Shown piece by piece: positions 33,390-44,541 of a stretch of 64,000 nt of DNA. Where the stretch lies: assembly GCA_949825045.1 (NCBI GenBank), contig OX463829.1, forward strand, positions 17,268,715 through 17,332,714. Reading direction: 5' to 3'. Position 1 is the first letter of the stretch. Each line of letters starts with the position of its first letter. Source of the stretch: Argyresthia goedartella. Lineage: Eukaryota; Arthropoda; Insecta; Lepidoptera; Argyresthiidae. The notes under the pieces are model-generated. The model was not told the origin of the DNA. It saw only the letters and a list, made by a program, of their open reading frames with translations, and did not search any database. Position numbers and translations under genes: made by a program.

Positions 33390-35740
33390 CTTCATTTGTT
33401 ACGGAATTCTAAATCCGCGAAGTCCGACATGGCACTTAACTGTTTTTTTTTTTAATGTATAACATTTAATATAACTAAAAGTACCACTTAGTGAAGACAC
33501 AAAGGATTGCTATTGTTACACACACAATTTCCAAAGTTGGAAGTAAACCAAAATCAAACTTTAATTTAAACAAACTTTAACATGAACATTTCCCAGCTGT
33601 ACACAGAAAACTCCTATCATATTTTATTGACAGCGATAATATACAAAATATTTTAATATTTATATATCGAGCTAATTTCATAATATTGATGGGCGATTAA
33701 GCTTGAATTTCATATGGTCTAATCAAGTCTGATGCCTAGAAAATACTATTAGTTATGCAAATATAATTAGTCATTAAGAAACGGTTTCAATCAGGTTTGG
33801 ATATTATTTAGTCGACTACACATGAGGTCTACTAATTATAATAAATATAACAACACATTAAGGTTATTTAGAATCGATCAGATCGGAACGTTATTCAATA
33901 TTCATTTTATTTATCGGAACTAATAAACATGATGTACGGTTATCGAGATCTCAGTTCGTATTTATTTTTTATTATTCGAAAGTTCAAACAGATAAGCTTC
34001 AACGAGAGGAGGAAAGTGACGTAACTGGAAAATATACGAAATCAGGGTTTGTTGAAAAAGATACGCTTAGGAAATTGTTTGTATCTATGTAAGCCCATAC
34101 TTTAGAGTTGCATTTGAGTTGCATGCAATTTTTTTGACACCTGTTTTTTAAGGGTAATGAGATGTGTCGAAGTCGCGGCTCCATGTGCGGAAGGCCCTAT
34201 GTGCCAAAAACGAGAACTGACGAATAATGAATTCGTCAGTTCTCGTTTTTGGCACATAAGGCCTATTATCTCTCTATAACTGCATATCGTCATTTTTGCA
34301 GAGGTACCTCTGTAAAAATGAGTTAAAATGAGCTTAACTGTACAGTTACGCTCATTTTTACTCGGTTATTCAATACTCTCTTTTGGGTGACAGGAGGAAA
34401 GCCCATCCTGTAAATACAAGAAAAAACACTAAAACTGAAACAATAACGGCTTTTTTATGGTTTCATTAATTTCCCAGTTACTGCGTTTGCGTCCACCCGT
34501 CGATACTACTCGATACTAACCAGGCATCGAAGTATCGAAGTTGGTCCCACAAGATCGCGATATTCTTTATGAGCTTTATTGGGCGCGAGCTTGTGTACCG
34601 ATATAAAGCATTTCCTGAGGCGACCGACACGACAGTGGGACGGATTCTCCATGCCTCAAAAAATCTGTGGACCTGGATTCGTGACGTCATTACGTCACTC
34701 ATATCGTAGGGCCATATCACAATGTTCGGAATAGTCCGGATAAGCCATATGTGACAGATAAATCGTGATTTTTCAAACAAAAATTACGATTCCTATTACT
34801 GGGTATTATCGGGGCTTTGTGAAACATGTATTACGCATTCCAGCGAGTTGCATAATGTGAAGTTTTACGAATTGAGACAACTTGTAATCCGACAGCTATT
34901 GTCATATGTTAAGTAATGGACTTTCCTTGCCTTTTCGCATAGGGAGTGGCAGAGGAATTTTCATACTCTCTTATTTTAATGATTTTGTTGGACACCTGAA
35001 GAATCACCGCCGGTCAATACCTGAGGGAATTCCTGATGTAATATGTGGGACAGAGATAGGCTTAGCTTAGTAGATACAAGTTATAGCCTCGGTGACCTTT
35101 GTTAGACACTTATAGGTTCAAACATCTAGATGGTATTTTCTGTTCAGTATTTGCAATTTTGCGATGTCAAGATGCTCTTTTGTATGGACGACGTTTCACC
35201 CTTGTGTAGGTTACAGTTGGAAAGATCTTTAAAAAAGCTTTTGAATGGCGAAAGTCTTCTATCTACTGTGTGAAAGAGTTATTCCATATCGAACTCGCCA
35301 AACAAAACCGACACAAACAGCCTGTCTGTACCTACCTTTTTAAACGTTCTCTATTGAATACTTCATATGTATTTTTTGGAAAATGTACGGTAAAATAACA
35401 AAAATCGCGCGAGAAGCCGGGAGACGTCAGTTCACCTTATAAAGCACAGACTTGTTGAGCCAAAGCTCATGAGGATAATTCACGTCAACGAAACAGTTTA
35501 TTAGCATTAACATTTACAGTTAGTTATGCGTTTCGTGATGGTATCGCGCCTACAATTAAATATTAATACGTTTGAATGGTCGTGGGCGGTGTTGCGATTT
35601 ATTGTGATGCTCACTCGATGCTTAGTCGATTCTTAATCGATGCTAACTCGACGTTTACCGATCATTGTGTGACTTGGAGGCGAGGATAATGGGCGTTTAT
35701 GGATTGTAGAGTTGGAAGTGCACATTTGACGTAGAGGTGT
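33390..35740. other. Gene-poor AT-rich interval
   Basis: No exon or TE was recognised with confidence. It contains the 33-bp-arm palindrome at 34193-34263. The minus frame 34780-34478 has no domain. Confidence 0.35.
34193..34263. repeat. Near-perfect palindrome, 33-bp arms, 5-bp spacer
   Basis: Arms 34193-34225 and 34231-34263 are inverted copies (aaaacgagaactgacgaat in the centre) with a single mismatch and the spacer aatga. No TE ends or flanking duplication are visible. Confidence 0.9.
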
Positions 35741-35779
35741 AGCAAAAAGGTGAAAGAAGTCATATATGATCAGAGCAAC

Positions 35780-36172
35780 TTTGATCAGTTGCAGCTACGA
35801 CAGCAGCTCGTGCGGACGCTTCCTAGAAGCTTCTGCTCAACCAGCTTCAAGGAGGCTGAGATCGCCGCCGCCAAGACCGTGCAGCACGAAACCGCCACCA
35901 CCACCGTGCGCCTCGTGGCGCGGCGGGGTGCGAGCGGGAAAAGGGATCTCCAGGACATCTTCCGGGTGTTCAAGGAGACCGAACCCGACGACGTTCCAAC
36001 CTACATGGCCCGGGACCTCAACAAGCTTCCGCCGGTGACATTAGACCACGTCGACGTCACGCGGCTGCTGATGGACATCGTGCAGCTGCATTCAGGCCGA
36101 AATCCGAGGCAAATTGGAGGCTTCGGAGGGCGTCGTTTACGGACGCTACAGGGAAGCGAGAATGAAGAATAA
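35780..36172 (+). pseudogene. Frameshifted copy of a multicopy invertebrate ORF
   Basis: The frame from about 35800 reads SFKEAEIAAAKTV, RRGASGKRDLQDIFRVFKET, DVPTYMARDLNKLPPVTLDH and VDVTRLLMDIVQL. I associate this pattern (KLPPVTFDHVDVTRLLKDI) with a repeated, probably transposon-associated N-terminal domain found in many copies in invertebrate genomes; this is from memory. After DIVQL the frame gives an unrelated arginine/glycine-rich tail, while the frame one base over reads AEIRGKLEASEGVVYGRY, as expected of the helical continuation. So a one-base insertion near 36091 is likely. The block is GC-rich against an AT-rich background. An acceptor-like ttgatcag or ttgcag occurs just upstream, so it might be a last exon. 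Confidence 0.55.
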
Positions 36173-36337
36173 AATCTCTAGCTAGGTTAGATAATATTTT
36201 GTGTGTTTTTTGTAATAAATTATATATCTCTAGTTGTAAGGTACTTATAGTATAGATATGGGTTTTTGTTAACCTGAAAAAACGATTATTATTTGACCCC
36301 ATTTTGGCCCCGAAATGTAGAATTATTTTTATGAAGA

Positions 36338-36380
36338 AGTAAAAAAGTAATCATGTTAAGGACATGATTACTTTTTTACT
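36338..36380. repeat. Perfect palindrome, 19-bp arms, 5-bp spacer
   Basis: Left arm agtaaaaaagtaatcatgt (36338-36356), spacer taagg, right arm its exact complement (36362-36380). Confidence 0.9.
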
Positions 36381-36709
36381 ATTAACAACCCGTTAATTGA
36401 TTTCACTTTTCGGTTACACCTGTAGAATAAACAGAGAGATGAAGAGAGTGAGCAGTATTCTCTACTATTTCATGCATAATTAATTTCTATGTAATGACAT
36501 TGTTGGGGTAGGAAGAACTGTAGGATCACAAAAATATTCGGAAAACGCACAATATAATCTCCTACGAATTTAATATTTAAAATTTTTCTTTACCTACAGA
36601 AGGGTGTAGTCATAGGATAGGGCTAGTTCACTTATTTTCTGAACAAATTGATATTTGGATGGCACAATTTATTGGCTCCAAAATCTCCTTTTATACAAAT
36701 CAAAATATA

Positions 36710-36980
36710 TTTTTTATTTGTTGATATATTTACAAAAGTAATTTTTTGCCTCTTTTTAACATTGACGGTCCAGTGGAATTGGGCGAAGAAACTCCCATAG
36801 ATTGATTTTTAGATCTCTTTTAAAAATTGGTTGTGTTTAACTCATGCAATTATTACCATATTATTTATTAAAAATAAATAATTACAACAGGACTAAGAAA
36901 AGTAAATAATTACAAAATTATTGACAGCGGCTTGTGTGTTGAGTTCGATCAACCCCTTAGACTCCAATCATTCAAGTTAT
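36710..36980 (-). mobile_element. 3'-UTR remnant of the Jockey-like LINE, second copy
   Basis: Plus-strand words gtccagtgga, gaagaaactcccatagattg, atttttagatc and ggttgtgtttaact match 53390-53460 and 30890-31190. 5'-truncated. Confidence 0.7.
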
Positions 36981-37077
36981 ATTGAACATTGTAATATCCT
37001 TTTTAGACAGTCTCTTTTACATGTATTTAAATTTTCCAAATGGCAATTTTTACCATATTTCAATAAAGAGTAATTAC

Positions 37078-37476
37078 TTAAGGTGATACAAAAAATGGAG
37101 TTTTTTCGAATCCATAAAAAGTTAACATTTAATTATTTGATTAAGATTCTCACTGAAAAAAACGCGATTGGATGAAATTTTCTCGATAAAATTTCATGAC
37201 GATAATACCTCTAAATTTATTTATTTTTTTCCTGTTTTTCTGCAATCCTAACTAATTTCTTTGCGGAATTGCATTCAAAATGTGGATATTATTTATTCGT
37301 ACAGCGTCATTTATATTTAAGCAATTTTTATGTGGTTTGACGCTACGTTATTTAAGTCTGAGTCGAGCGCATTGTTTGCGCTCTCTTTTGTTTCTTATGT
37401 GGAAGTAATTAACGCGGTCATTTCGTTTACATTCGTATTCCTTTATATATAGGTATATTTTCACGTATCGCCTTAA
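37078..37476. mobile_element. TTAAGG-type MITE, copy C (best preserved)
   Basis: The left end is ttaaggtgataca and the right end cgtatcgccttaa; the 399-bp unit has inverted termini. TTAA at both tips may be the target duplication. It contains an internal hairpin gagcgcattgtttgcgctc. The interior is non-coding. Confidence 0.88.
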
Positions 37477-37479
37477 CAC

Positions 37480-38128
37480 GTGTACCGTACATACGTCGCC
37501 AACTCTTAGCTCCTACAGTCCTTTCGTTACAAAGTGCGAGTAATTCTTTAAAAAAGAGTGAAAAAAGGCGAATTGATGACCGTCGGTCGCGCGTAAAGAT
37601 GTCGACTCGCGCAGCTCTCGTAAACTGTAAGCGGATATTTTTAATCACCCCGATATTTAATATTTATTACTCGATACCGACACCTAATATAAAGCAACGA
37701 TTCCTGTGGATTTATTCGAGTGGGATCGGTATCGAAAGTCGATATTGAATATGCGACCGTCTGATATTGTGAATTTTGACCGGTTGGGATTGGAATTGGA
37801 ATTGGTTGACTGTGAAGGAAGATGAGGGAATTTCCAGGAGGCGTGGTTTATAAAGCTGGTCAGACTGTTATTTGTCTTATGAGTGATATGTCTATCTGTC
37901 TCTATCTGGAAAATAATTAATTATTGTTATTATCATTAGTAACCATGTAAGGTATAATACATCAAACGGGCGATCTAGCCGTGCTGAAAATTATCGTGAG
38001 AAAACCTTAATTTCTCTTCTGTGACCTTAATTTCTCGCCTGTCAGGCAAAATTGTGTATTGAATACTCGCCTGTTAAGTGCAACAAAAAATCACCATAAT
38101 GATGTATTGACCTGACCAAACTTTAGTC
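37480..38128. other. Unassigned interval
   Basis: No gene or repeat recognised. Confidence 0.35.
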
Positions 38129-38179
38129 CTAAACTAAAAAACAAGGATTCATTTTCATAACAGGAGGTAGCGTTCCATG

Positions 38180-38510
38180 TTGGGTATCTCTCTCGTTGAC
38201 CGCGCGCCAAACGTCGAAATTCGACGGAAAACGAAGGTCGCAGATGTAGGCAAAAGGATAGCGAGATTGAAGTGAAGATGGGCGGGACACTTGGCTAGAC
38301 TTGAAGACGATCGGTGGACCAAAGCAGTCACAGAGTGGTGGCCACGGGGAGCGACAAGGCCAGTGGGCAGACCACCAGGCCGATGGTCCGACAGTATCAT
38401 CAAGACCTCGGGATCCCGCTGGGTGCGATTGGCACAGGACCGGGGAGATTAGCGCTTTAGAGAAGAAGCCTATGCCCAGATGTAGTTTGAGTATGATGAT
38501 GATACGGGCT
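38180..38510 (+). pseudogene. RTE-like LINE C-terminal fragment
   Basis: The plus frames give MLGISLVDRAPNVEIRRKTK, RWAGHLARLEDDRWTKAV, GRPPGRWSDSIIK and REEAYAQM, followed by a short (gat)n, the usual C-terminus of RTE-like LINE ORFs. One in-frame stop (ARLK*RWAG) and the missing 5' part mark it as a 5'-truncated dead copy. The overlapping 130-aa minus frame is a shadow. Confidence 0.82.
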
Positions 38511-38861
38511 ATAAGAATCAATTTACCAAAATCACTTACCAGGCCAACTGGATAGACATGGGCAAAATTGTGACGTAAAGGAAAACGTAACGTAAAGCAT
38601 TATTTTGTTTTGTTTTATTTTAACAAATGATGTAGATAGTCTGCTGTTCATAACCTGATACGAGTCTCTGACCTCTCTGACCGAAAAATCAAGTAGATGT
38701 AAAACTATTCATTGAAGATTAACAAATCATCATATGCAAATCATGATATTTGTCTTAGACTAAACTATCATGTACTTACTTACTTCCATAAATAATATTC
38801 TACCATCTATTTCACGATTCTTCGGAACGACATTTGGAACGCTAGTTAACACCAAACTCGA

Positions 38862-39384
38862 GTAAGATTGCACGATCCTCAAAAAAAATTAAATGTAATT
38901 TCAAAGTTAACCCGAGATTACTGCTGTCTCGCCTTGTATCTGTCGTGCCTTATCCTACCTATAGAATTCGTATACGTATTCAGACATCAGAGAAAATGTA
39001 TGATTTGGCTTAACTAGATTTGGTTGGTGACACAAGCACGGTAGGTTCTTATTCCTAAGCTGAAGCTACCGCCAGATAACCATGCAATAGAGTGCTTTGA
39101 CCCCGCTAAGAAAATGTATGCGATTTGACGTTTGCCACATCATCATTTTCTAAGCGGGTCAATAAACTTTATTGCATGGTTATCTGGCAGAAGCTATAGC
39201 TTAGGAATAAGAACCTACCGTGCTTATGTCACCAACCATATATATTTGAGCCAAATCATACATTTTTGTTTGATGTCTGAATACGTACCTATAGAATAAG
39301 GCACGACAGATAAAAGGCAGGAAGCAGTAATCTCGGGTTAACTTTGAAATTACATACATTTTTTTGAGGATCGTGAAATCTCAC
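38862..39384. mobile_element. Large foldback element, about 240-bp arms
   Basis: Tips gtaagattgcacgatcctc and, inverted, gtgagatttcacgatcctc. The arms run inward to about 39110 and 39150 and share gttaacccgagattactgct, cacggtaggttcttattcct, agataaccatgcaat and cattttct-agcggg. The centre is only about 40 bp. No ORF. The whole 523 bp can fold into one long hairpin. Confidence 0.9.
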
Positions 39385-39929
39385 AATTACATAATGATAA
39401 CATTAAGTTTACTCTAGAAATTCATCCACCCATCCATGGAGTTTTGAATAAGTGGCTAAGCGGTACTCTGCCACCCCGTATGGGAAAAGGTGGTGACGGT
39501 ATTTTTATATATATCCACCCATACGCTTGTATTCCTGTTACACAACACTCCGGCTAATTGTTTTCATTCACCGGCCATCGCCCCCAAAAGGATGTTATTC
39601 TGTTTGTCCCCCGCGTTTCGATTCGTTCACTGACTTCGGCTACAATTGTCTTACGTGTTATCGAGGGCGCTTGAAGCATCAAGCAAAGCAGCTGCTTTGA
39701 TACGCGCTGAATGGATTGCGCGTATCTTGGTATGCATTGCGTATATTGCAAAGGATACAGTCTATCCTCAATTCCTCAAAACTAATATCTTTTTCTACCA
39801 TTTGATAAATGTTTTTGGCATTAACGAAACGCTTCCTTTGGCGAAATATGACGTCACAATATCTACTGTATTTTTCTACTCCTCTGATCTTGGCGAAGTG
39901 TGCCGAGTTTCTATAATGTAATTTGGCTA

Positions 39930-40640
39930 CTTTTAGGGTTCCGTACCTTAAAAGGAATAAAAGGAACCCTCATAGGGTCACTTCGTCTATCAGTCATATC
40001 AGTCTGGCCGTCTGTTAAGACACTTTTTCTCAGGAACGCGTGGAGGTATCAAGTTGAAATTAATAGAGATTACTCAAGTCTATGGTATCTTGTTAACGCA
40101 ATCAAGAGAAACCTCCATTTATGTCACAATTTTATTGAAATTGCTTGATATTCGCAAGGGAATCAAAACCTATAAGTAGTGTAGGGAAGTTGACCTACAA
40201 TTATACAATCTGGCACGAAGCAAGGTCTTAAAGATAAAAATCCGAAAACTGTAAATTTCAGTCTGTATATCTGTCTGTGCCTCTGTCAAGACCCTTTTCT
40301 CAGGAACGCTTGCAGGTATTAAGTTGGAATTAATATCGATTACGATTACGAAGGTCAGTGGCATCTCGAAGTTATAAAAAAAACTGAACTTATAGGTCAA
40401 CGCAATCAAAAGATACTGCCCGCCATTTAGGTCACAATTTTGTTGAATTTGCATGATACTCAAAAGGGAATTAAAACTTGTACTTCCCGTTGATTTAAAA
40501 TCATGAAATTTAGCAAGAAGCAAGTCTTACAGCACCGGATAAATTCTGTAAGCCTTAAATTTGTAGTTCCTTCATTGAAAAAATGCGATTTGTTTAGAAC
40601 CCTGGGTACGTGATTCCGACTCGCACTTAGGCGGTTGTTT
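39930..40640 (+). repeat. Tandem pair of dispersed gggttcc-type repeats
   Basis: Two related units (about 39935-40255 and 40260-40640) share gacactttttctcaggaacgc / gacccttttctcaggaacgc, ggaggtatcaagtt / caggtattaagttg and cacaattttattgaaattgc / cacaattttgttgaatttgc. The right end is cgtgattccgactcgcactt, as in the other copies. Confidence 0.75.
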
Positions 40641-40671
40641 TGTAAGCTTGTTTTTTATTTACCCTTGCTTA

Positions 40672-40817
40672 TTACATGAACTTACATAACACTGCAAACG
40701 TGCCAACGTCGCCGTCTTCAGAAAGATCGTACCCTTGCTGTACCCCTCGTTCTGATTCGAGCGTAATTCGGTGGACAGCCATATTGTTTCTCGGACATTT
40801 AGAGCCGTTTAACTGCT
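40672..40817 (-). CDS. Possible terminal exon, unidentified
   Basis: A minus-strand acceptor (aatgtttgcag) at 40818 opens a 47-codon frame with QLNGSKCPRNNMAVHRITLE and GYDLSEDGDVGTFAVLCKFM before a stop at 40672-40674. An AATAAA-like signal follows immediately (ttattt on the plus strand near 40655). The composition looks protein-like, but no upstream exon could be found and the region borders repeats. Confidence 0.25.
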
Positions 40818-41167
40818 CTGCAAACATTTACAGACTTAATAAATCTCCCTGCACTAGAGATAATGCTTCCGGATATGTTTTAAAGTTGATTTTATAGGTT
40901 TTACAGTAAGTATTAGGACGTTGGGGATGTTTGATTTCCTTTGGTGATAAATTGATGGTTATCTTCCGGGTTTTATTTCTGGTAAGTACATAAGAGTGTT
41001 TGGTAAAACCTACTTTTGATTTCAAATGTTGTTCATGGTGCAACGAATTTGTGCTAAAACTTTGTGTCATGAAAATAGTATCCCTCCTAATAAACCCCTT
41101 ATGTAACATCGTCTTTCTGATACACTCTGTATAGTATTTTGCTACTAAACTACTTTATGTGAAATCC

Positions 41168-41612
41168 TTAAGGTGATACGAAAAAAATATTGTTTTTTTT
41201 TTGAATCCAGTTTACTCCAGTATAAAGTCATCTACAGATTTAATTTTTGAGTTAACGTTTATTGAGTATTTGATTAAAATTTTCACGGAAGGAAAACGCG
41301 ATTGGACGAAATTTTCTCGATAGAATTGAATTGCGAAAATACCTCTAAATTGTTTTATTTTTCCTGTAATTCTGAAGTCCTAACTAATAGTATTGTGAAA
41401 TTACATTCAAAATGTGGATATTATGTATTAGTAAACTCTCCTTGAAAATATTTTTGTGAAAATATCGTAGTTTATTTTAAACAATTTTTACGTGGTTTGG
41501 CGCTACGTTATTTTAGTTTGAGTCGGGCGCTTTGTTTGCGCCCTCTTTTTCTTTCTTATGTGGAGGTAATTAGCGCTCTTACTTTCGTTTACATTCGTAT
41601 TCCTTTTAAATT
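41168..41612. mobile_element. TTAAGG-type MITE, copy D
   Basis: Left end ttaaggtgatacgaaaaa. It shares taaaattttcacggaagga, cgattggacgaaattttc and gtttggcgctacgttatttt with copy C. The right terminus is missing (the copy fades after cgtattcctttt). Confidence 0.82.
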
Positions 41613-41661
41613 GATACTAATGGATTTTCAAGCACAGTAGCGTCCGTCGAAACCTAAGATA

Positions 41662-42927
41662 CGAGGGTGGTCCCAGAAGTAAGCGGCCTAACAAAGATAA
41701 CATAAAATAATTCGAACAAAACTTATTTATTTCTCAATTTAGTCTCCTTTAACCGCAATAAACTTTTCCCAGCGATGTTCGATAGCTTCGATACCCTGTT
41801 TATGGTGGTCGATGTCAAGCTCCTCAAAATAGCTATCAACAGCAGACTCAACCTCTTCATTATTGGCAAATCTTTTCTCGCGAAACTACTTCAAGTCGCG
41901 AGCCACTTTTTCAAGTTTGGGAATATAAAATAATCCGAGGGAGTTAGATCTGACGAATAAGGTGCATAGGGAAGCAATTCAAACTTCAACTCATTAATAT
42001 TTGCCATTGCAATAGTGGACTTGTATACTGGTGCATTGTCCTGATGAAGCAGCCGCATTTAGCGGCTGTTTTTTCTTAATTTCTTCACTCAAACGCTGCA
42101 ATAGTTTTTCGTAGTAATCGCCGTTGATGGTTTCGTCTTTTTAAAGATAATCAATAAAAAATATCCCATGCGTATCCCAAAATACTGATGCCATGACCTT
42201 GCCAGCAGATGAAACTGACTTCGCCCCCTTTGGAGCCGGTTCTTCCTTTTCAGTCCATTGTTTCGACTGTTTCTTTGACTCAGGGGTGAAGTGGTGGACC
42301 CATGTTTTGTCCATCTGCTTTGTTGCGTTGAAATTTCTTCAAACACTGCATCGGAACTTCCTCACGTTGCTGCTTTTGTTCCATGATGAGCAATCGTGGC
42401 ATCTTGCGCACAGCTTTTTCATGATCATGTTTTCAGTCAATATGCGATGTACAGCTTTTTTTGCAATCCTTACAATGCCTGCTAACTCGCGCACTTTTAG
42501 TTTACGGTCTTCCAATACTAGTTTTTGTACTTTTTTCACTATTTCTGGTCTAGTCACTTCATTTGGTCGACCACTGCGATGTTCGTCTTGGCAGCTCGTT
42601 CAACCACTTTTGAAATCAGCGACCCAATGTTTTTTTGCTGTAAATGAAGGAAGTTCTCTGTAGAAGAAAAGTCACTCTCAGTGTAGAATCCAGCCCAATT
42701 TTAATATGGGTTGGAATTACACCTTTCAAATGAAAGAATTTTGTCCATGTTTGCAAAATCACTCAGATCAATCTCCAGTAATTGCTATGAAACAAAAACA
42801 AAGAAACGTAGATTCTTCTTTTTTAAAATTTACACGCCAAATGATTCGAACTTTCGAATAAAAAAAAATAAAATCAACCTCTATGTCTATCTATGTGCCA
42901 GGTCGGCTACTTTTGGGACCGCCGACT
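41662..42927 (-). mobile_element. mariner element (irritans-like), old copy
   Basis: Inverted ends gggtggtcccagaagtaagc (left) and ggcggtcccaaaagtagccg (right, inverted) frame 1266 bp. A TA borders the left end, while the right flank has decayed. It contains a broken minus-strand transposase (next entry). Confidence 0.88.
41727..42748 (-). pseudogene. mariner transposase (DD34D), decayed
   Basis: The start MDKILSFE is at 42748. Pieces in order: DEHRSGRPNEVTRPEIVKKV, then LKVRELAGIVRIAKKAVHRI (HTH), then LCAR. The catalytic region reads MDKTWVHHF (first Asp kept, the usual DET changed to DKT). Then KVMASVFWD, HQDNAP-type (second Asp) in another frame, then YSSDLTPSDYFIFPNLKK with the third Asp. 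The tail is IEAIEHRWEKFI. At least four frameshifts and in-frame stops destroy the gene. Motifs match the irritans group of mariners. It should be immobile. Confidence 0.88.
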
Positions 42928-43529
42928 TGTTCAGAGACCGGTGGATTTTGCAAAATGCTCTCTACATCTACACTAATTGAATATTTTTGTTTACCAACTG
43001 TTACAGCTAAGTACAAATAAATTAAACAGACATACGAGTACAGGTTGATATTTAACACGTTCAGGCCGGGTTACTGTCTACTAGATAGTTACGCGGCGTG
43101 GCGTGTAACGCCGCTGCTACCGCCGCCGGTGGTCACTATAAACTATTATCCCTTCTGTGACTATTCACTACAGATGTAGTGAATAATCCTTTCCTTTCGT
43201 ATTTTCTCGGAAATGTTCGTTTTTGTCTTACTACTTCACTCGCACTCAGTACCCATCGAGACAACGAACGTAGGGAACGGTCGCATTGCAAGAGGAAGTA
43301 TCTATATAGAGTAGTTAAGGGTTGGTTTTTGAATGGTTCCAAATTAATTTGATTATAATGATATTTTTAATGGATAGCTGGCACTTACTCTTCGTACCAA
43401 AGTGCTTTTCTTTTTTGTCGGAAATGCACAGTTTTTCTGAAAATTGAAAGTTAAAATTGCGAATTTTCTGTGATAAAAACGTAATTTGCAACTAAAATCG
43501 GCAAAACAAAACGTTATAAGTACCATTCA

Positions 43530-43562
43530 CAGACAAAATTAAGACGTTTTGTCTGTGATATT
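43530..43562. repeat. Palindrome in the 5' part of the TIR unit
   Basis: cacagacaaaa and ttttgtctgtg face each other around ttaagacg. This could be a short hairpin upstream of the Merlin frame. Confidence 0.6.
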
Positions 43563-44122
43563 GTCATTATTGTATATCTGTGGTCGAAAAATGGCGCATT
43601 TTCATTCCGTTCACTGAAAAATTTATTCCGTTTCTGTTGAAGCTACGCGATTGTGCTCTCCCTTGTTACTCTTGATAATTACGACGACTTTGGCTTTCCC
43701 CCTGGACTTTTGTGAATTCTATAACCGACCGACCTCTGCGTGTATTCTGGATCCCTGCTTGCAATTACCATTGACCTTTGCTTCTAACCTGGACATTGAT
43801 TTGCTTTGCGAAATGGACCAACCTTCGACGAGTGGTACTTCTGGACGGCGGCTCTACGATGAGGTGCTAGATGGTGAGCAACCATCAACGAGTGCTGCAA
43901 TCCGGCCTCGTTTGGAAGTAGAAGATGCGCAGGCGGCTGTCTCATCATCATCGACGGATTATACTTCCGACGAAGAAGAACCGTTTGTTCGGCGGAATTT
44001 GTATTCCACTGAAGTAACCGCGATGTGGAACTTGGTCAAAGTGGTGCAGAGACTGGACACGAGAGAAAAGTGTCTGACTTTTGCTGAACAAGAACGCCTA
44101 ATCCGAACAAAAAAATCCACAA

Positions 44123-44184
44123 TGGTGTACACCACTTTTATTGGTGTGCTAAACATCGCACACCAATAAAAGTGGTGTACACCA
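44123..44184. repeat. Perfect palindrome inside the Merlin frame
   Basis: The 26-bp arms (tggtgtacaccacttttatt... and its complement) are exact, with a 10-bp spacer ctaaacatcg. The right arm restores the reading of the left arm's neighbourhood in inverted sense, and it breaks the coding frame. Confidence 0.92.
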
Positions 44185-44541
44185 AAAACAAGACAGCTGG
44201 TTCATTTATATGTAACAAGGGAAGCTGCTTGAACAAAAATTGTGTCTCCAGGTCCGTTGGAACCTGGTTTGAAAATGCAAAGATTCCAATGCCAACAATC
44301 TTTTACCTGATGTACTGCTTCGCGCAGAAATTAGATACTATGAGAGTTATTTGGGAGGACTACAAAAAAGTCGGAGAGAAATGTCTGTCCCGGGTTACCA
44401 TAGTGGATTAGTTTAACTATTGCAGGGAAGTGGTGGTGAAATACCAACGTCAAGACAAGCTGGCAAAGGAAAAATTGGTGGGCCGGGTATAGTGGTGCAA
44501 ATAGACGAAAGTAAATTCGGAAAAAAAAAAATATAACAAAG

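Noticed and set aside
38129..38521. 130-aa minus-strand frame
   Set aside because: It is a shadow of the RTE-like LINE fragment, whose C-terminal motifs read on the plus strand.
42193..42663. 156-aa plus-strand frame
   Set aside because: It lies antisense to the mariner transposase, whose motifs on the minus strand are clear.
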